From the NCBI GenBank assembly GCA_021806005.1, contig JAJZDM010000001.1:62001-126000 (forward strand): a stretch of 64,000 bases of DNA, given 5' to 3'. A program made the translations under genes and the position numbers. Under the pieces are notes generated by a model. That model saw only the letters and a list, made by a program, of their open reading frames with translations, searched no databases and was not told where the DNA came from. This document shows positions 45,935 through 54,480 of this stretch, one piece after another. This DNA comes from Acidobacteriota bacterium (GTDB taxonomy: Bacteria; Acidobacteriota; Terriglobia; Terriglobales; Acidobacteriaceae). Every line of letters starts with the position of its first letter. The first letter of the stretch is position 1.

Positions 45935-46602
45935 GCGAGTTGCTGAGGCTGGAAGCGGCCGGAGTTCTCTTTGATATGGATGGGGTGCTGATCAGCTCCA
46001 TCGGCAGCGTGAATCGCTCCTGGAGGCTCTGGGCGGAGTACTATGGGCTCCCCGATGCTTCCACGCTGGAGGTGCCGCACGGCACCAGAGCCATTGAGAT
46101 TGTGGCCAGGCTGAAGCCCGATCTGGATCCGGCGGAGGGACTGCGCCGGATTGAGGAGATGGAGATCGAGGACGTGGCAGACATCGCGGCTCTGCCGGGC
46201 GCACGCGCCCTGCTGCAGCATCTGCCTGCCCGGCGCTGGACGATTGTCACCTCGGCGACCTTCCGCCTGATGTTGACCAGGCTGAAGGCGGCAGACATCC
46301 CGATTCCGGAGCGCATCATCAGTGCGGAGTCGGTGGAGCGGGGGAAGCCGGACCCGGAGCCGTATCGCCGTGGAGCGGAGCTGATCCAGGCATCTCCAGG
46401 CGACTGCATCGTGGTAGAAGACGCTCCCAGCGGCGTGGCTGCGGGTGTAGCCGCCGGCTGCCGCGTGCTGGGGGTGCTGGGCACCCACGACGAGGCGGAG
46501 TTGCGGGCGATGGGCGCGAGCTGGGTCGTGCGGTCGCTGGAGGATGTTCGCTCGGTTGCCAGCGCGAAGGGCGTGGCCCTGGATATCCTTTTGCAGAGCT
46601 GA
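45931..46602 (+). CDS. HAD-superfamily sugar phosphatase / beta-phosphoglucomutase-like
   Basis: 223 aa from a GTG at 45931 that overlaps the phosphohexomutase stop by four bases (GTGA). FDMDGVLISSIGSVNRSW near residue 12 is motif I with the nucleophile Asp. IVTSATFRLMLTRL is motif II, ERGKPDPEPYRRGAELI holds the lysine, and VVEDAPSGVAAGVAAGCRVLGV gives motif IV. The helical cap between residues 20 and 85 places it with sugar-phosphate phosphatases such as YfbT or glycerol-3-phosphatase. Its coupling to the mutase suggests removal of hexose or heptose phosphates. Confidence 0.85.
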   Translation: MSELLRLEAAGVLFDMDGVLISSIGSVNRSWRLWAEYYGLPDASTLEVPHGTRAIEIVARLKPDLDPAEGLRRIEEMEIEDVADIAALPGARALLQHLPARRWTIVTSATFRLMLTRLKAADIPIPERIISAESVERGKPDPEPYRRGAELIQASPGDCIVVEDAPSGVAAGVAAGCRVLGVLGTHDEAELRAMGASWVVRSLEDVRSVASAKGVALDILLQS

Positions 46603-46692
46603 CGGCCGGCCAAACAGGATGCACGGCTGTTAGCGATCCCCGGCGGTGCTCAAGGCGCACGTGTCAAGGGGGGAGACCGCGGACAGGCGGGT

Positions 46693-46808
46693 TAAAGCAT
46701 TTTCAGTGTTGACGGGTATCCCGAAGATGGCTTGCGGTGGCGTTTTCATTTTTGGGAAAACGCCCAAAAGGTCGAAGCATTCGGCGCACCTACACTGAAA
46801 ATTCTTTA
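46693..46808 (-). repeat. Structured intergenic element, copy B
   Basis: 116 bases bounded by a 17-bp inverted repeat with one mismatch (TAAAGCATTTTCAGTGT at 46693-46709 against 46792-46808). Inside, GGCGTTTTC can pair with GAAAACGCC, or TTTTGGG with CCCAAAA. It aligns over its full length with the element at 36412-36525. It lies between the convergent HAD and kdsB genes, 46 bases after the kdsB stop. The paired ends could be the stem of an RNA or the ends of a small non-autonomous mobile element. Confidence 0.75.
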
Positions 46809-46854
46809 GGCAAACCAAGGCAGACAACTCAGTCGCTTCACCGGCGGCCTGGCG

Positions 46855-47607
46855 TCAGAATCTGCCGGTGTTGCGTTCGAGGAGAATCTTCTCGACACGC
46901 CGGAGGTCATCTTCCGTATCCACGCCGATCGTGTTGTGCTCGGTTTCGGCGACGTAGATGTCGATGCCGTTCTCGAGGAGACGCAGTTGCTCGAGCCGCT
47001 CGGAGATCTCCAGTTGGCTGGGGTGGAGAGAGGCAAAGCGCTCCAGCGCCGCCTTGCGATAGGCGTAGAGTCCCAGGTGCTTCCAGTAGGTCGCGCTGCC
47101 GGATCCGTCGCGATCGAAGGGGATGGAGGCGCGCGAGAAGTAGAGCGCCCGCCCGTCCAGCGCGGTGACCACCTTGACCGTATTGGGATTGGCGACCTCG
47201 CCGGCAGGGCAGCGTACCTTCGGGGTGGTCACCTGCACGTGCGGGGCAGAAAACGGCGCCAGAATCGCCTGGATGTGGCTGGGTAGCAGCAGCGGCTCGT
47301 CCCCCTGGATGTTGACGTAGATATCGGCATCCACCAGACGGGAGACCGCATGCAGGCGGTCGGTGCCGCTGGGGAGGTCCGGCGAGGTCATCAGACAGCT
47401 CCAGCCTCGCTGCGAGCACTCCTGGTGCACCTCCAGGGAGTCCGTTGCGACGATAACCTGATCCAGCGCGGCGCATTGCTGCGCGGCGCGATAGACCCAG
47501 GCGAGCATGGGTTCGCCAGCCATGAGGCGCAGAACCTTGCCGGGAAGACGTGTGGAGGCCAGGCGTGCCGGAATGACGCCTACGATGCGGGGATAGCTGG
47601 AGCTCAT
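46855..47607 (-). CDS. kdsB: 3-deoxy-manno-octulosonate cytidylyltransferase
   Basis: 250 aa. It activates Kdo as CMP-Kdo for lipid A-Kdo assembly. VIPARLASTRLPGKVL is the nucleotide-binding loop (residues 11-26). VATDSLEVHQEC, PDLPSGTDRLH, VNIQGDEPLLLPSHI, YFSRASIPFDRDG and HLGLYAYRKAALERF are family-specific, as is the C-terminal EQLRLLENGIDIYV. Together with hldD it shows a heptose/Kdo-containing LPS core. The start overlaps the stop of a small membrane-protein gene upstream by four bases. Confidence 0.96.
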   Translation of the reverse strand: MSSSYPRIVGVIPARLASTRLPGKVLRLMAGEPMLAWVYRAAQQCAALDQVIVATDSLEVHQECSQRGWSCLMTSPDLPSGTDRLHAVSRLVDADIYVNIQGDEPLLLPSHIQAILAPFSAPHVQVTTPKVRCPAGEVANPNTVKVVTALDGRALYFSRASIPFDRDGSGSATYWKHLGLYAYRKAALERFASLHPSQLEISERLEQLRLLENGIDIYVAETEHNTIGVDTEDDLRRVEKILLERNTGRF

Positions 47608-47957
47608 GGACCAACTTTCAGATCGGCTTTCTTTTTAAGATAGCTCCGGATCGCCATGGCGACCACCACCACCAGCACCAGGCTCAGAAGGAAGGCGAGA
47701 GCGTAGAGGATGTACAGGATCCAGGGAAGGTAGCACTGCCAGTTGGCGCCATCGGCGCTGCAGGGCGGAATGGTGAAGAGGGCGAGTCCGAGAGTGGAGC
47801 TCTGCAGATAACGTGCGCCTGGCGCGACCCGCCTTGTAGTGCCATCCGTGACCTGGTCGGCAGCTCGAGCCGGGTGTAGCGGAGAGAGCGGTCGTTGGCC
47901 GATCTCGGTAATTGTCTGATTGCGGGCGGTGATGGAAAAGAAGATGTTCTGGATCAC
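47604..47957 (-). CDS. Small single-pass membrane protein of unknown function
   Basis: 117 aa. A single long hydrophobic helix spans residues 78-103 (WILYILYALAFLLSLVLVVVVAMAI), followed by a basic tail RSYLKKKADLK, so the C-terminus probably faces the cytoplasm. Two cysteines (PPCSADGANWQCYLP) before the helix could form a disulfide outside. I know no family for it. The four-base overlap with kdsB shows co-translation, so a role at the membrane in LPS synthesis is possible but unproven. The N-terminal half is not well supported, and a later start cannot be excluded. Confidence 0.6.
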   Translation of the reverse strand: MIQNIFFSITARNQTITEIGQRPLSPLHPARAADQVTDGTTRRVAPGARYLQSSTLGLALFTIPPCSADGANWQCYLPWILYILYALAFLLSLVLVVVVAMAIRSYLKKKADLKVGP

Positions 47958-48047
47958 GTTTGACCTGTGCAGTGCGGAAACTTATGATGAAAGAGCGACT
48001 GGCGTCGCGGCTGGGTATCACCCTCCGCTGGATGCAGTCTTCCTGGC

Positions 48048-48124
48048 GGCGGTGTAGCTCAGATGGTTAGAGCGACGGACTCATAACCCGTAGGTCAGTG
48101 GTTCGATTCCACTCACCGCCACCA
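48048..48124 (+). tRNA. tRNA-Met (CAT), probably elongator
   Basis: Acceptor GGCGGTG pairs with CACCGCC. The D arm AGCTCAGATGGTTAGAGC, anticodon loop CTCATAA (anticodon 48082-48084), T arm AGTGG-TTCGATT-CCACT, discriminator A and encoded CCA are present. The last anticodon-stem pair is A-C. The first acceptor pair G-C excludes the usual initiator mismatch. A CAT tRNA could also be lysidine-modified Ile2, but the body looks like elongator Met. Confidence 0.95.
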
Positions 48125-48309
48125 TTCTTCCTGCGGCGCCGGGCTGTGGGGCGGGGTTCGATGAAACCTGAGTTCGCATTGCAACATCAACGGCTCGCAA
48201 CTTCTTCAGTAGAGAGTATCATTCGGCTATCAGGTTGCGTCTAAACTGTAGCAAGTTCGTTTGTTGCTGCTCTTATCTTTCAAGCGATTCCGGAGTTCGT
48301 CACCGCATT

Positions 48310-49578
48310 ATGCCCAAGAGCCTCAAGATCTCCCTGCTGGCCGTCTCGGTAGCCCTCATCCTTTGCATCTTCGCCGGAGTCAACGCGCGCAGTGTCGCCG
48401 CGGCCGGCGATCCGGCGCCGCAGGACGCCTACCAGCAGATCAACGTCTATGGTGAGGTGCTGCAGCACATCCAGTCCGATTACGTGGAGGTGCCCAATAT
48501 CCCCAAAGTGACGAACGGCGCCCTGCGTGGCCTGCTGGAGAGTCTGGATGCGGACTCCAGTTATCTGACTCCGGCAGACTACAAGGCGTATCAGGCGGAT
48601 CAGGGCGGTAAGGCGCAGGTGGGGATCAACGTCTCCAAGCGTTACGGCTATGCAATTGTGGTCTCGGTTGTTCCGGGTTCGCCGGCAGACAAGGCTGGCC
48701 TGGGTGACGGTGACATCATCGAGGCGATCGGCAATGAAGATACCGGTAATCTCTCCCTGGCGATGATCCGCCTGATGCTGGAGGGCGCTCCCGGGAGCCA
48801 GTTGCAGTTGGCAGTAGTCGGTCATCGCAGTACCTCTTCCACGCCGCAGAAGTTGACGCTGACTCGTGTGCTGGTAGCGGAACCCCCTGTTGCAACATCG
48901 GCTTACGATGATAACTCGATCCTCTATCTGAAGCCGATCATCATCGACCACCAGCATGTGCAGGAGGTGGAGTCGCGTTTGAAGGCGATGAAGAAGAACG
49001 GCAACACCCGGATTCTTCTGGACCTGCGCGACGTCTCTGCAGGCGAGATGGCCGAGGCTGTGCGCATGGCCAACTTTTTTATCGGCACCGGGACCCTGGC
49101 CAGCCTGAAGGGCCAGAAGTATCCAGAGCAGATCTTCAGCGCGGAACCCTCGAAGGCGATCAACATCAGCGCGCCCATGGTGGTGCTGGTGAACCAGGGA
49201 ACCGCGGGTCCGGCGGAGTTGATCGCCGGCGCCTTGCAGGATGACGGACGCGCCCAGTTGGTGGGGGAGCGGACCTTTGGCGAGGGATCATTGCAGAAGA
49301 CCTTTGTTCTGCCGGATGGAGGCGCGGTGATTCTCTCCATCGCCAAGTATGCTTCTCCGTCCGGAAAGCAGTTCGAGGACGCGGCTGTGACGCCCGGGAC
49401 GGTGGTGGCTGCGAACAGCGACTTGCTGGATGAGATGGAGTTGGATCAGTCCGGCAGTGCCGCCCCGGCCAGCAACGCCGCACCGAGCGGGAGTGGCGGC
49501 GCCAGGCAGAAGACGCCACCGCCAACCGACGATCAACTGAAGAAGGCTCTGGAGTTGCTTAAGGCCAAGGCTGCCTGA
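48310..49578 (+). CDS. S41-family (CtpA-like) protein lacking catalytic Ser and Lys
   Basis: 422 aa from the ATG at 48310 (MPKSLKISLLAVSVALILCIFAGV, a signal anchor). A TTG 25 codons upstream is in frame. After the export signal come an N-terminal helical region, a PDZ domain (residues 100-185; VPGSPADKAGLGDGDIIEAIG) and the S41 core. In active enzymes the nucleophile Ser and the Lys lie 25 residues apart (SAxAS-E ... FGKG). Here those positions are G300 (GTAGPAE) and E325 (TFGEGSLQ). Both catalytic residues are missing while the fold motifs DLRDVSAGEMAEAV and the glutamine after the Lys site remain. It is probably a pseudoprotease that binds peptides at the periplasmic face. A Pro/Ser/Gly-rich tail ends it. 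Confidence 0.88.
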   Translation: MPKSLKISLLAVSVALILCIFAGVNARSVAAAGDPAPQDAYQQINVYGEVLQHIQSDYVEVPNIPKVTNGALRGLLESLDADSSYLTPADYKAYQADQGGKAQVGINVSKRYGYAIVVSVVPGSPADKAGLGDGDIIEAIGNEDTGNLSLAMIRLMLEGAPGSQLQLAVVGHRSTSSTPQKLTLTRVLVAEPPVATSAYDDNSILYLKPIIIDHQHVQEVESRLKAMKKNGNTRILLDLRDVSAGEMAEAVRMANFFIGTGTLASLKGQKYPEQIFSAEPSKAINISAPMVVLVNQGTAGPAELIAGALQDDGRAQLVGERTFGEGSLQKTFVLPDGGAVILSIAKYASPSGKQFEDAAVTPGTVVAANSDLLDEMELDQSGSAAPASNAAPSGSGGARQKTPPPTDDQLKKALELLKAKAA

Positions 49579-49637
49579 ACCAATTCCGGCTGCGATCCAT
49601 TGGAGGATCCCGGATGTTGTCCAGGGGATGGACGAGC

Positions 49638-49675
49638 GATGAAGCCAGCAGATGCCGGTGATCGCTGGCTTCATC
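49638..49675 (+). terminator. 12-bp hairpin between S41-like gene and PBP gene
   Basis: GATGAAGCCAGC (49638-49649) and GCTGGCTTCATC (49664-49675) are perfectly complementary around a 14-base loop, 60 bases after the stop codon. No U tract follows. Terminator or attenuator is the most likely role. Confidence 0.5.
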
Positions 49676-49728
49676 AGGCACCGTGGATCGCTTGGCTGGA
49701 GAGACCATAGGAAACTTCTCAAATTGGA

Positions 49729-52272
49729 TTGGACGTGCCTACGCCGCTGAGCGCCCACGACAGAAAGGCTCACAACAGACGGTCGATGCTGTGGCGCGCT
49801 GTGAGCCGGTTTCCCTTTCGGGATGCTGAGATTCGCAACCGCCGCCTGGCAGCCCGGGCTGGAGTACTGGCGTTGCTGGTAGCCTCCGCGGTCTTTGGCG
49901 TGATGCTGGGCCTGGTGCTGGTGTATTCGATCAACCTGCCGGAGATCTCCGAACTGGAGCGCTATCATCCCAGCGCGACGACGGAACTGTATGACATTCA
50001 CGGGCGCATCTTCGGCTCTTTTGCTGAACAGCGCCGCATCGTCGAGCCGTACTCGGCGTTCCCCACCGTCCTGCGCAATGCCATCCTCTCCATCGAGGAC
50101 AGGAACTTTGAACACAACACCGGCATCAATCTGGTGCGAGTGGTGGAGGCGGCCTACGAGGACGTTCACTCGCACGGCAAGACCCAGGGCGCTTCTACCT
50201 TGACCATGCAACTGGCGCGCAATCTGTTTCTCTCCTCCGAGAAGACGTACAGCCGCAAGCTGCAGGAGATTCTGCTCGCTCTGGAGATTGAGCGCCGCTT
50301 TACCAAAGCCCAGATCTTCACGCTTTATGCCAACCAGATCTATCTTGGCGCCGGCACCTACGGCTTCGAAGCCGGGTCAGAGTACTACTTCAGCAAGCAC
50401 GCCCGCGACCTGACGCTGCCCGAGGCGGCGCTGCTGGCCGCGCTGCCCAAGGGGCCGGAGTATTACTCGCCGCTGCGTTACCCGGAGCGGGCGTTGCGGC
50501 GCAGGAACCTGGTTCTTGAAGAGATGCTGAACAACCACAAGATCAGCCGACTGGAGGAGGCGGAGGCTGAGGCGGCTCCGCTGGGGTTGCATCTGGAGTC
50601 GCCGCCCAATAGCGTTGCCCCCTACTTTGTGGATGAGGTGCGGCGGCAACTGGAGAGCGAGTATGGCTCCGATGAGGTACAGGGCGCGGGGTTGCGGGTT
50701 TATACCACGCTCGATCTGGATCTGCAGCGGGCGGCCAACCAGGCGGTGCTGGACGGCGCAGCCGCTTACGAGCACCGGCGCGGCTGGCAGGGCGGGCTGA
50801 AGAACGTGCTGAAGGAGGGCGAGACGCTGGACGGGTACAGAAACCCGGACTGGTCGCAGGCTATCGCCGACCACGGCTATGTTCATGCGCTGGTGGTCGC
50901 GGTCTCTGCGTCGAGGATAACGGTGAAGGTGGGTAGGCGGGAGGCCACGATGCTCCCCGCCGACTGGGCGTGGACGGGAGCGACCGGCGGCGTGGATCTC
51001 GCCCAGGTAGGAGATATCGTCTACGTGAGGGTGGTGAGCGGTGCAACGGCAGCGGGGCCGGATGAGGCCCTGCATGTGACGCTGGAGCAGGACAGCGGCG
51101 CGCAGGCGGCGCTGATGGCGGTGGATAACGCTGACGGAGAAGTGCTGGCGATGGTTGGTGGGCGCGACTTCCAGATCTCGCAGTACAACCGCGCGACCCA
51201 GGCCGAGCGCCAGGTGGGTTCCTCCTTCAAGCCCTACGTGTACACCGCGGCGATGGAGGACGGCATGCAGCCGTACGATACGGTGCTGGACGAGCCAACG
51301 ACCTTCTTTACCGCCGGTGGGCCCTACTCGCCGCATGACTACGAGCACAACTACCTTGGCCCTATTTCGCTGGTGGATGCCTTCGCCGAGTCGCGGAACA
51401 TCCCCGCACTGCGGCTGGCGGACAAGGTTGGTATCCGGCGGGTCATCGCTGTGGCGCATCGCTTTGGCGTCAGCAGTGATATTCCGCCGTTTCTGCCGGT
51501 CGCAATCGGGGCAGCCGATATCACCCTGGCGGAACAGGTGGGAGCCTACAGCGTCTTTCCCAACGATGGCATCCTGATCACTCCGCACTATATCCGCCGC
51601 GTACTGCAGTCTGATGGCGAACCGCTGCAGCAGCCGCGAGCCACGGTCCGAGAGGTGATCTCCTCCCACATTGCGCGCGAGATGCTGGTACTGCTGGAAG
51701 CCGTGGTGCAGCACGGAACCGGAGCGGCTGCCGGGCAACTGAACCATGCTCTGGGCGGCAAGACGGGAACTACCAACAACTACACCGACGCTTGGTTTGT
51801 GGGGTTTTCGCCCTCGGTTACCTGTGGCGTCTGGGTTGGGTTTGATAACCGGCAGCCCCTCGGAAAAGGGGAGACTGGAGCCCGCGCTGCCTTGCCGATC
51901 TGGATGCAGTTCATGAAGGTTGCCCTGGATGGCAGGACGCATGAGAGCCTGCCGGCGCTGAACGCTCCGCAACCCCGGATTCCGGCGCAGGGGCGCACCG
52001 GCGTGACGCCGACTGCGGCAGCGTCGGCTGCCTCGCCTGCAGCGGCCAAAGCGGCTTCGCCACGACACCCCGGGGCGCCGGTGACCAAGCCCAATCCGAT
52101 GCCGAACCATAAGCCGCAACTGGTACGTTTGCAGCCCGGTGAGCAGCGTTACCCGACTCGCACCCTTCCGTCCTCTGGGAGCCCAGGGAGACCGGCGCCG
52201 CAGGCAGGCGCCGGCGCAAAGAGATCCGGGCCAGCGGGGCTACCGTCCGGGATCCGGCGTCCGCTGGAGTGA
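49729..52272 (+). CDS. Class A penicillin-binding protein (PBP1A-like)
   Basis: 847 aa from a TTG at 49729; GTG at 49735 and ATG at 49786 are alternatives. A transmembrane helix at about residues 43-68 anchors it in the inner membrane. The glycosyltransferase domain (GT51) has the catalytic glutamate in SIEDRNFEHN (E123), plus QGASTLTMQLARNLFL and IYLGAGTYGFEAGSEYYF. The transpeptidase has SxxK at S498-K501 (SSFKP), SxN in AESRNIPA and KTG in GGKTGTTNN. It polymerises and cross-links peptidoglycan. The C-terminal 110 residues are an Ala/Pro/Arg-rich disordered tail. Confidence 0.94.
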   Translation: MDVPTPLSAHDRKAHNRRSMLWRAVSRFPFRDAEIRNRRLAARAGVLALLVASAVFGVMLGLVLVYSINLPEISELERYHPSATTELYDIHGRIFGSFAEQRRIVEPYSAFPTVLRNAILSIEDRNFEHNTGINLVRVVEAAYEDVHSHGKTQGASTLTMQLARNLFLSSEKTYSRKLQEILLALEIERRFTKAQIFTLYANQIYLGAGTYGFEAGSEYYFSKHARDLTLPEAALLAALPKGPEYYSPLRYPERALRRRNLVLEEMLNNHKISRLEEAEAEAAPLGLHLESPPNSVAPYFVDEVRRQLESEYGSDEVQGAGLRVYTTLDLDLQRAANQAVLDGAAAYEHRRGWQGGLKNVLKEGETLDGYRNPDWSQAIADHGYVHALVVAVSASRITVKVGRREATMLPADWAWTGATGGVDLAQVGDIVYVRVVSGATAAGPDEALHVTLEQDSGAQAALMAVDNADGEVLAMVGGRDFQISQYNRATQAERQVGSSFKPYVYTAAMEDGMQPYDTVLDEPTTFFTAGGPYSPHDYEHNYLGPISLVDAFAESRNIPALRLADKVGIRRVIAVAHRFGVSSDIPPFLPVAIGAADITLAEQVGAYSVFPNDGILITPHYIRRVLQSDGEPLQQPRATVREVISSHIAREMLVLLEAVVQHGTGAAAGQLNHALGGKTGTTNNYTDAWFVGFSPSVTCGVWVGFDNRQPLGKGETGARAALPIWMQFMKVALDGRTHESLPALNAPQPRIPAQGRTGVTPTAAASAASPAAAKAASPRHPGAPVTKPNPMPNHKPQLVRLQPGEQRYPTRTLPSSGSPGRPAPQAGAGAKRSGPAGLPSGIRRPLE

Positions 52273-52381
52273 TCTCACTGCCCGCTTCCATGGGTTGCTG
52301 CGAACCACCTCCGGGAGGGGTTACCCACAGGGGATCGTCCCGGGAGCCGGCGGCGTGGGGCGCCCGGGGCCGGGAATAGGG

Positions 52382-53362
52382 CTATCTGGGCTGTTTGGGC
52401 TGACGTAGTGCTTCGGTCAGGGCGAAGTAGCGGAGCGCTCTCTGCACGTCCACCCGGATCTGCTCGCGCAGGGCCTCCGGGGAGGCAAAACGCCGCTCCG
52501 CCCGCAGCCTGCGGAGGAAGGTCAACTGCAGCGGGGTAGTTTCGTTCAGATCCATCGGCTCGTAGTTCAGCAGATGCGACTCGACGGCGAAGGAGTCCGC
52601 GCCGAAGGTTGGGCGGTTGCCGACGTTGGTCACGCCCTGGAAGACCCGCTCTGCCCCGATGCGCAGGGTGGTGACGTAGACCCCGTTGGCCGGGAGCAGA
52701 TGGTCATAGGGCGCGAGGTTGATGGTCGGCACAGCGTAACGGGTGCCGTAGCCGCGGCCCGGAGCCGGGGTACTGACCACCGAGAAGGGGCGGCCCAGCA
52801 GGGCGCGCGCCTCCTGCAATCTGCCGTCGGTGATGGCGGCGCGGATGCGGCTGGAGGAGATGGGCGCGCCACGAGCGATGCGGGGAACGTAAGCCTGCAC
52901 GGCGAAGCCGAGCCTGCGCCCCATCTCCGCCAGGCCGGCAACGTCGCTCTCTGCCTGGTAGCCGAAGCGGAAGGTCTCACCCTCGTGAACCTCGACGGCG
53001 TGCAAGCCTTGATGCAGGACGCGCTGGGCGAAATGGAGCGCCGTCCAATGGCGAAGCTCAGAGGTGAAGGGAAGCACAAGAACGCTGTCCAGCCCGGTCT
53101 CGGCGAGCAGCTTCAGCTTCTCCTCCAACGGCGTGATGAGTTGCAGGGGAGCGTCAGGGTGGAGCACCTGCGCCGGATGAGGATGGAAGGTAATGGCGCA
53201 GGTGCGCGACTGAAGGGCACGCGCCCGTTCCATCAGCGAGGCGATCACCATCTGGTGGCCACAGTGCACCCCGTCGAAGTTGCCCACGGTGACCACTGAG
53301 GTTGAAGTTGAGGAGCCGAGTTCAGCGAGCGAGCGGTAGACCAGCATCAGTGAGGGGCGCAA
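52382..53362 (-). CDS. ribF: Bifunctional riboflavin kinase / FAD synthetase
   Basis: 326 aa. The N-terminal FAD synthetase (nucleotidyltransferase) domain has VTVGNFDGVHCGHQ (residues 24-37), TFHPHPAQVL and a flavin-binding SSSRIRAAI segment near residue 170. The C-terminal riboflavin kinase domain has GRGYGTRYAVPTINL near residue 203 and GVTNVGNRPTFG near 245. It makes FMN and then FAD. The ATG at 53362 gives five more residues than a second ATG at 53347, and either may be used. It converges with the PBP gene. Confidence 0.95.
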   Translation of the reverse strand: MRPSLMLVYRSLAELGSSTSTSVVTVGNFDGVHCGHQMVIASLMERARALQSRTCAITFHPHPAQVLHPDAPLQLITPLEEKLKLLAETGLDSVLVLPFTSELRHWTALHFAQRVLHQGLHAVEVHEGETFRFGYQAESDVAGLAEMGRRLGFAVQAYVPRIARGAPISSSRIRAAITDGRLQEARALLGRPFSVVSTPAPGRGYGTRYAVPTINLAPYDHLLPANGVYVTTLRIGAERVFQGVTNVGNRPTFGADSFAVESHLLNYEPMDLNETTPLQLTFLRRLRAERRFASPEALREQIRVDVQRALRYFALTEALRQPKQPR

Positions 53363-53418
53363 CCTGAGTAGAGTAAGCCCTGTCGAAGGGGATGAACCCT
53401 GGGATAGGGGGAAGTTCC

Positions 53419-54216
53419 TTAATCAGCGATCCGAAATGTCAGTTTAAGGCCATCGTGGGCCAGCCGTATGTGATCGGGCAACGCCGCATTGGTACTCTCG
53501 TGGTCCATTCCATGGCTGATGTGGGTGAAGAATGCCCGGCGAGGCCGGATCTTCCCCACCAGTTCGACGGATTTGGCGAGATGGGAGTGGCTGGGGTGGG
53601 GTTCGGTGCGCAGAGCGTCCAGCACCAGAATGTCCAGATCCTCGAGCAGAGGGAAGCTTTCCTCCGGAATGTCGCTCATATCGGTGAGGTAGGCGGCGTC
53701 TCCGAAGCGGTATCCAGAGATGGTGTTTGGCCCGTGGATGACGGGGATTCGGGTGAACCTGGCGCCGAAGAGGGGAAGTTCAAAGCCGGTGACCGCTGGT
53801 ATGCGATGCAGCGTGACGCGAGCACGGGTGGGGTACTGGTCGGTCTCGCCGAAGGTGTAGGCGAAGATGCGTTCGATAACACTGGCCGTAGCATCGTCGG
53901 CGTAGAGAGGAAGCCCTTCCGGAAGATGGAAGCTGAGCGGCCGAAGGTCGTCCAATCCCAGGACGTGATCGGCGTGACCGTGGGTGTAGAGGACAGCATC
54001 CACGGAGGCAAGGCGCTCCCGCACGGCCTGGACCTGAAAGTCCTGGCCGGTGTCAATGATCACCTTATGGCCCCCGTAAGCGAGCAGCACCGATGGCCGG
54101 GTGCGCCGATTGAGAGATCCGGGCTGGTAGGCCGATGCGCAGACCGCGCAGGGGCAGCCGAGGGTGGGAACCGCCATCGAGGTTCCGCTGCCGAGAAAGG
54201 TGAGTGTAGCGTCCAT
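53419..54216 (-). CDS. Metallo-beta-lactamase-fold hydrolase, PhnP-like
   Basis: 265 aa. TFLGSGTSMAVPTLGC opens the fold as in PhnP and tRNase Z relatives, with CPCAVC, a possible zinc-binding Cys pair, soon after. The metal motif is YTHGHADHVLGLDDLRPL (near residue 78). IPVIHGPNTISGYRF, YLTDMSDIPEES and THISHGMDHES add the further His/Asp ligands. PhnP hydrolyses 5-phosphoribosyl 1,2-cyclic phosphate in phosphonate breakdown. No phn genes are present, so a general cyclic phosphodiesterase role is as likely. It is on the same strand as ribF, 57 bases upstream of it. Confidence 0.85.
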   Translation of the reverse strand: MDATLTFLGSGTSMAVPTLGCPCAVCASAYQPGSLNRRTRPSVLLAYGGHKVIIDTGQDFQVQAVRERLASVDAVLYTHGHADHVLGLDDLRPLSFHLPEGLPLYADDATASVIERIFAYTFGETDQYPTRARVTLHRIPAVTGFELPLFGARFTRIPVIHGPNTISGYRFGDAAYLTDMSDIPEESFPLLEDLDILVLDALRTEPHPSHSHLAKSVELVGKIRPRRAFFTHISHGMDHESTNAALPDHIRLAHDGLKLTFRIAD

Positions 54217-54399
54217 GCGTTTATCCGTATCTCATGAGCCGGCCCGAAGCGGCGGGGAGGCCACGCTGTTATCCCCCGTGCGGCGGGCGGCCGGTCGTCT
54301 GGTCTCTGGCCTGAGTCCGGCGTCGTGATCCGAGTCTCTCCAGGTACCGGGGAGATGCGGAGATCTGGAGAGACCTGTTGCCTGTGTTGGAGCCCACCG

Positions 54400-54480
54400 G
54401 AACAGGGCGCTGGAGCATCTTCCAGGGAAGGACGTCCGCCAAGGACGAAACTCCGCGTTTCAGCGCAGAAAAGCGCTCTA
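54400..54480 (-). repeat. Probable divergent third member of the structured intergenic element
   Basis: On the minus strand it begins within the stop codon of the DUF1844 gene (TAG in TTAGAGCG). It shows AGCGC/GCGCT, GTCC/GGAC and CTTCC/GGAAG hairpins. The part TCGTCCTTGGCGGACGTCC aligns with TCGACCTTCATGGGCATCC of copy A (about 17 of 25 positions over the extended stretch). The relationship is weaker than that of A to B. Confidence 0.45.
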
